From: Pseudomonadota bacterium
Lineage (GTDB): Bacteria; Pseudomonadota; Alphaproteobacteria; CACIAM-22H2
Length of the DNA: 17,522 nt
Reading direction: 5' to 3'
Assembly (NCBI GenBank): GCA_020161965.1
Contig: JAIUNH010000019.1
Location: forward strand, 1-17,522
Shown one piece after another: positions 14,086 to 17,522 of this stretch. How positions within the stretch are numbered: position 1 is the first letter of the stretch; each line of letters opens with the position of its first letter. Under the pieces are notes generated by a model. That model saw only the letters and a list, made by a program, of their open reading frames with translations. It was not told the DNA's origin and did not search any database. A program made the translations under genes and the position numbers.

Positions 14086-15224
14086 ACGCGCTGCTCGAAT
14101 CCTATCGTGCGCGGATCGCGGCGGGCGAGATCAAGCCCGATCCCGCGCAAGCCTTGGCCGTGGAAAAACTCGGCACGCTGCTGCGCGCGTTGGCGACCTA
14201 TAAGCCCGATCCGCGTCCCGGTTTTTGGCGCGCGTCGCTGGGCTTCGCGCACAAATTCGGGCTTGAGCAAGCGGGCGCGCCGCCGATGGGGCTTTACATG
14301 TTCGGCGGCGTGGGGCGCGGCAAATCCATGTTGATGGATATGTTCTTCGCCGCCGCCCCGGTCGAAAAGAAACGCCGCGTGCATTTCCACGAATTCATGC
14401 TGGAAGTCCATGCGCGCATCCATGCCTGGCGCCAATCGGGCGAGGCGAAGAAGGGCGACGGCGATCCGATCCCGCCTTTGGCGAATGTGCTGGCCGACGA
14501 AGCCTGGCTGCTGTGCTTCGACGAATTCCAAGTCACCAACATCGCCGACGCGATGATCTTGGGTCGCCTGTTCGGCGCGATGCTGGACAAGGGTGTCGTG
14601 GTCGTCGCGACGTCGAATATCGCGCCCGACGATCTTTACGCGGGCGGTTTGCAGCGCGAATTGTTCCTGCCGGCAATCGCAACGCTGAAATCGAAACTCG
14701 ACGTGCTGGAACTCGACGGCGGCCAGGATTATCGGCGTATTCGTATCAGGGGCATGCCGGTCTATCACTGGCCGGTGGGCGATCGTTCGACCGCGCAATT
14801 GGAGAAAGCGTTCGCCACCTTGACCGAGGGCGCGACGGTCGGCCCGGTCACGCTCGACGTGTCGGGCCGCGATCTCGACATTCCGCGCGCCGGTGGCGGC
14901 GTCGCGTTCTGCCAGTTCGAGCCGCTGTGCACGAAGGCGCTGGGAGCGGCGGATTATCTGGTGCTCGCCAAGAACTTCCACACGCTGGTGCTGGACGGCG
15001 TGCCGCTGCTGAAGCCCGACAATCGCAACGAAGCGCGCCGCTTCGTGACGCTGATCGATGCGCTGTACGAGCATCGCTGCAAGCTGGTGATGGCGGCGGA
15101 AGACGCGCCCGACCGGTTGCATCCGTCGGGCGATCACGCGTTCGAGTTCCAGCGCACCGCCAGCCGATTGCACGAAATGCAGTCGGAGGATTACCTCGCC
15201 GCCCCGCATCTGGGCGGGATGTAA
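14082..15224 (+). CDS. zapE: ZapE/AFG1-type AAA ATPase
   Basis: This 380-residue P-loop ATPase belongs to the ZapE/AFG1 family, which in E. coli modulates the FtsZ ring and in mitochondria aids protein quality control. The N-terminal segment (YRARIAAGEIKPDPAQALAV) and FWRASLGF are typical. Walker A is GGVGRGKS (75-82), followed by HFHEFM (101-106). Walker B is LLCFDEFQVTNIADA with Asp147/Glu148, and the sensor-like region VVVATSN follows (173-179). The start is TTG at 14082, overlapping the sirtuin stop in TTGA, with GGAG (14068-14071) ten bases upstream; no ATG or GTG fits the homologous N-terminus. Translational coupling to the sirtuin is likely. Length agrees with the family (about 375). 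Confidence 0.93.
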   Translation: MNALLESYRARIAAGEIKPDPAQALAVEKLGTLLRALATYKPDPRPGFWRASLGFAHKFGLEQAGAPPMGLYMFGGVGRGKSMLMDMFFAAAPVEKKRRVHFHEFMLEVHARIHAWRQSGEAKKGDGDPIPPLANVLADEAWLLCFDEFQVTNIADAMILGRLFGAMLDKGVVVVATSNIAPDDLYAGGLQRELFLPAIATLKSKLDVLELDGGQDYRRIRIRGMPVYHWPVGDRSTAQLEKAFATLTEGATVGPVTLDVSGRDLDIPRAGGGVAFCQFEPLCTKALGAADYLVLAKNFHTLVLDGVPLLKPDNRNEARRFVTLIDALYEHRCKLVMAAEDAPDRLHPSGDHAFEFQRTASRLHEMQSEDYLAAPHLGGM

Positions 15225-15254
15225 CCTCCGGTTCGGTGGGCGCGAAACGTCGAT

Positions 15255-15698
15255 ATGGCCCGGTTTCTCGCCCTGATTTTCCTGGTTTTGGCGCTTGCGC
15301 GCCCCGCCGCCGCCGACACGGTATTCGCCGAAAACGGTGTCGCATTGCGCGGGACCGATGTCGTCGCCTATTTCACGGCGGGCGACGCGGTGCCGGGCAA
15401 GCCGGAATTCCGCCACGACTGGAACGGCGCGGCGTGGCATTTCGCCACCGCCCAAAACCGCGACGCCTTCGCCGCCGATCCTGCCCGCTACGCGCCGCAA
15501 TATGGCGGGTTCTGCGCGTGGGCCGTGGCGAACAACTACACGGCCCCGATCGATCCCGAAGCGTGGCGCATCGTCGGCGGCAAGCTCTATCTCAACTACT
15601 CGCGCGCGATTCGCTTGCGTTGGGACATGATGCGCCAGTCGAACATCGCCAAGGCCGACGCCAATTGGCCCGCATTATCGCGGGCGCAAAGCCCGTAG
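15255..15698 (+). CDS. Exported YHS domain protein
   Basis: This 147-residue protein begins with a signal peptide (hydrophobic ALIFLVLALA, cleavage probably after AAA at residue 20), so it is periplasmic or secreted. The body is a YHS domain: GTDVVAYFTAGDAVPGK (33-49), WHFATAQNRDAF (61-72), PARYAPQYGGFCAWAV (76-91) with a single cysteine, and DPEAWRIVGGKLYLNYS (100-116). YHS domains occur in metal-handling proteins and some oxygenases, but for stand-alone exported members the function is not settled. It begins 30 bases after zapE on the same strand and could be the last gene of that operon. Its final 24 bases overlap the convergent TetR gene. Confidence 0.88.
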   Translation: MARFLALIFLVLALARPAAADTVFAENGVALRGTDVVAYFTAGDAVPGKPEFRHDWNGAAWHFATAQNRDAFAADPARYAPQYGGFCAWAVANNYTAPIDPEAWRIVGGKLYLNYSRAIRLRWDMMRQSNIAKADANWPALSRAQSP

Positions 15699-16325
15699 AA
15701 AAAAATCGACGATTCCTTCGGCGCGTTTGCGCGCCTGCGCTTTGGTGGGGGCGGGATCGAGGCCCAGCACGAAGCGCAAATGCGGCTCGCCGATGAACAT
15801 GCTGACCAGACGTTTGGTCTCGGCCAGCGGATCGCAGTCGCAGATCTCGCCGCGCGCCATCGCGTGTTTCAGCGCCGCGGCGATGCGCGGAATGGCCGAC
15901 CCGACCCCGGCCGCGTAGAAATTCGCCGCCAGATCCGGAAACGCCGGCGCTTCGCCCACCACCATCCGGTAGATCGCGGCTTTCTCCGCCGTGTAGATCG
16001 TCGAAATCGCGATAACCGCCGCCTGCGTCAGCATGTCGCGCAAGGGCGGCATTTCGCCGGCTTGCGGCGCGACCAGCGGTGCGATCACCGTGCCCGACAC
16101 GCGCGACACCGCCGCCTGGAACAGTTTTTCCTTGCCGCCGAAGGTCTCGTAAAGCGTGCGTTTTGCCGTGCGTGCGCGCCTGGCGATGCCATCCAGCGTG
16201 GCGGCGCCATAGCCGCGCGCGGCGAATTCGGCCAACGCGGCGTCGAGGATCGCGTCGCGGCGCGCAAGCTCGCTGCCCTTTTTGGGGCGGCCGGAACGGG
16301 GGCGGGTTTGAGCGGGTTTTTTCAT
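15675..16325 (-). CDS. TetR/AcrR family transcriptional regulator
   Basis: This 216-residue repressor has a basic N-terminal arm (RPRSGRPKKG), then the TetR DNA-binding domain. ILDAALAEFAARGYGAATL (26-44) leads into the helix-turn-helix DGIARRARTAKRTLYETFGGKEKLF (45-69). The C-terminal helical domain (about 85-210) would bind a ligand that is not recognisable from sequence, and it resembles the AefR-like C-terminal type. The start at 16325 is divergent from the ABC permease; a perfect 19-bp palindrome lies between them, so it very likely represses the permease operon and perhaps itself. Its 3' end overlaps the YHS gene by 24 bases tail to tail. Confidence 0.94.
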   Translation of the reverse strand: MKKPAQTRPRSGRPKKGSELARRDAILDAALAEFAARGYGAATLDGIARRARTAKRTLYETFGGKEKLFQAAVSRVSGTVIAPLVAPQAGEMPPLRDMLTQAAVIAISTIYTAEKAAIYRMVVGEAPAFPDLAANFYAAGVGSAIPRIAAALKHAMARGEICDCDPLAETKRLVSMFIGEPHLRFVLGLDPAPTKAQARKRAEGIVDFFLRALRPR

Positions 16326-16330
16326 GTGAC

Positions 16331-16358
16331 TTGACGTTTTCTAGCATATCGATATTTT
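16331..16358 (+). promoter_or_regulatory. Probable promoter of the ABC permease operon
   Basis: TTGACG (16331-16336, five of six to TTGACA) is followed after 16 bases by TATTTT (16353-16358, four of six to TATAAT). The predicted start of transcription falls inside the palindrome that begins at 16359, the classical layout for repression by steric block. A second palindrome, ATATCGATAT (16346-16355), overlaps the -10 region. Confidence 0.5.
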
Positions 16359-16377
16359 AAACGAAACCGTTTCGTTT
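16359..16377. promoter_or_regulatory. Operator for the divergent TetR regulator
   Basis: AAACGAAAC (16359-16367) and GTTTCGTTT (16369-16377) form a perfect inverted repeat with a single central base. Its length and symmetry suit a TetR-family dimer. It lies 33 bases upstream of the regulator start and 26 bases upstream of the permease start, just downstream of the predicted permease -10 element. Confidence 0.75.
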
Positions 16378-16403
16378 CATTTTAGTGAAGGACCGTCGCC
16401 CCG

Positions 16404-17522
16404 ATGGGCAAAGTCGCGTTGCGCATGCTGTTCGGCGATCCGGGCAAATATCTGGGCCTGGTGTTCGGCATCGCCTTCGCCACGCTGCTGATGGCGCAGC
16501 AGGCGGGGTTGTTCGTCGGCGTGCTGGGGCGCACGGTCAGCCAGATCGTCGACGTGCAGGAAGCCGATCTGTGGGTCATGGACCCGCGCGTCAAATATTC
16601 CGACGTGAACGAGCCGCTGATCGACACGCAGCTTTATCGCGTGCGTTCGGTGGAAGGTGTGGCGTGGGCGCTGCCCTTCTATCGCGCGATGTCGACCGCG
16701 CGCTCGCCCGACGGAATTCTCGAACAGGTCATGCTGCTGGGCGTGGACGACGCCACACTGACCGGTGCGCCGCGCAAGATTCTGCTGGGCAAGATCGACG
16801 ATCTGCACCAGCCCGACGCGATCGCCATCGATCGCGCGGGGTTCAACCGGCTGTGGCCGGGCGTGACGCTCGATCTGGGCAGCGAATTGGAGATCAACGA
16901 CCGCCGCGTGAAAGTCGTCGCGATCACCGAAGCGGGTGCGCCGTTCACGACTGCACCTGTCGTGGTCATGCGCTATTCGCAGGCGCTGATCGTCGCCCAG
17001 CCCAGGCGCAGCCAGTTGAGCTACGTGATCGCGCGCGCCGCCCCGGGCCATAACGCCGAAGAAGTCGCCGCGCGCATCACGCGCGACACCGGCCTGCAAG
17101 GACTGACCCGCGACGGTTTCGTCGCGAAGACGATGACTTACTTCCTGCGCAACACCGGTATCCCGATCAATTTCGGCATCACCATCGCGCTGGGTTTCAT
17201 CGTCGGTGCGGCGATCGTCGGGCAGACCTTCTTCCTGTTCGTGGTCGAAAATCTGCGCCAGTTCGGCGCGCTCAAGGCCATCGGCGTGGGCAATCTTGCC
17301 ATTCTGCGCATGGTGTTGTTGCAAGCGGGTGTCGCGGCGATCACCGGCTATTCGATCGGCATCGGCCTTGCGGCGGCGTTTTTCGAATTCGTGCCGAAAA
17401 TCAGCATCGAATTGCGGGGGCTGAGTCTGCCCGCCGAAGTCGCCATCGGTGTCGCGGTCGCCGTGCTGGCGATCATCGCGGCGGCGAGCTTCGCATCCGT
17501 GCGCCGCGTGCTGGTCGTCGAT
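16404..17522 (+). CDS. ABC transporter permease, FtsX/DevC-like, cut at window edge
   Basis: The frame from the ATG at 16404 stays open for 373 codons to the last base of the window. TM1 spans about residues 17-40 (KYLGLVFGIAFATLLMAQQA), followed by a periplasmic MacB-type domain (about 41-240). The FtsX module has helices at about 257-280, 303-330 and 345-365 and the family hallmark ENLRQFGALKAIGVGN (282-297). Homologues are near 385 residues, so only a short tail is missing. GAAGGA (16387-16392) lies 11 bases before the start. A four-helix permease under TetR control is typical of DevBCA-like or MacB-like exporters; the cognate ATPase and HlyD-type adaptor are expected just beyond the right edge. 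The substrate is unknown. Confidence 0.9.
   Translation, partial: MGKVALRMLFGDPGKYLGLVFGIAFATLLMAQQAGLFVGVLGRTVSQIVDVQEADLWVMDPRVKYSDVNEPLIDTQLYRVRSVEGVAWALPFYRAMSTARSPDGILEQVMLLGVDDATLTGAPRKILLGKIDDLHQPDAIAIDRAGFNRLWPGVTLDLGSELEINDRRVKVVAITEAGAPFTTAPVVVMRYSQALIVAQPRRSQLSYVIARAAPGHNAEEVAARITRDTGLQGLTRDGFVAKTMTYFLRNTGIPINFGITIALGFIVGAAIVGQTFFLFVVENLRQFGALKAIGVGNLAILRMVLLQAGVAAITGYSIGIGLAAAFFEFVPKISIELRGLSLPAEVAIGVAVAVLAIIAAASFASVRRVLVVD

Noticed and set aside
14028..15500. 490-codon open frame antisense to zapE, and similar long antisense frames at 4228-5565, 7465-8646 and 10540-11691
   Set aside because: All are rich in Arg, His, Gln and Ala, typical of the reverse strand of GC-rich codons. 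Each lies opposite a gene with intact family motifs.
16377..17324. 315-codon minus-strand frame near the right edge
   Set aside because: Its product is low-complexity and His/Arg/Asp-rich. The plus-strand frame from 16404 encodes a recognisable FtsX-type permease that is open to the window end.

Overview
The window looks like chromosomal DNA of a GC-rich alphaproteobacterium, possibly Rhodospirillales-like. The evidence is high GC with GCG/CGC-rich codons, a DUF2306 protein, a BI-1/YccA protein, a ZapE-type ATPase, and tightly packed genes whose start or stop codons overlap. The lineage is an inference from style and gene content, not from a marker gene. I see no rRNA, tRNA, CRISPR array, transposase or integrase. 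I count 16 protein genes; the last one runs off the right edge.

Layout. 1-950: an SDR oxidoreductase, ended by a strong hairpin shared with the convergent BI-1/YccA membrane protein (to 1666). 1818-3002: an orphan soluble PAS histidine kinase. 3085-7022: an FtsX-type permease and its LolD/YbbA-type ATPase, divergent from a secreted GDSL esterase. This is the known tesA-ybbA-ybbP neighbourhood. 7019-8574: a small four-helix DUF2306 membrane protein, divergent from a FIST-domain sensory protein. 8626-10485: one AT-rich gene for an OLD-like AAA ATPase fused to a Toprim-like domain. It is compositionally foreign and is the best candidate here for an anti-phage or DNA-processing function. 10543-12127: a Tas-type aldo/keto reductase and an RNA 2',3'-cyclic phosphodiesterase, one base apart. 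12124-15224: fructosamine-kinase family protein and low-molecular-weight phosphatase on the minus strand, divergent from a sirtuin and a ZapE-type ATPase on the plus strand. 15255-17522: an exported YHS protein, a TetR regulator, and an ABC permease truncated by the window edge, with a perfect 19-bp operator between regulator and permease.

How the genes may work together. The phosphatase-kinase pair matches a gene pair already linked to protein deglycation: the kinase acts on ribulosamine or erythrulosamine adducts of lysine, and the phosphatase on sugar-phosphate adducts. Its neighbour, sharing a CATG start-codon overlap, is a sirtuin with the Tyr/Arg pair of lysine desuccinylases/deacylases. 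The locus therefore reads as a lysine-adduct repair divergon; this is the most interesting functional hypothesis. The TetR-operator-permease block is probably an inducible export system whose ATPase and adaptor lie beyond the right edge.

The very long open frames antisense to the permease, esterase, FIST, tas and zapE genes are GC-driven shadows and are not annotated.
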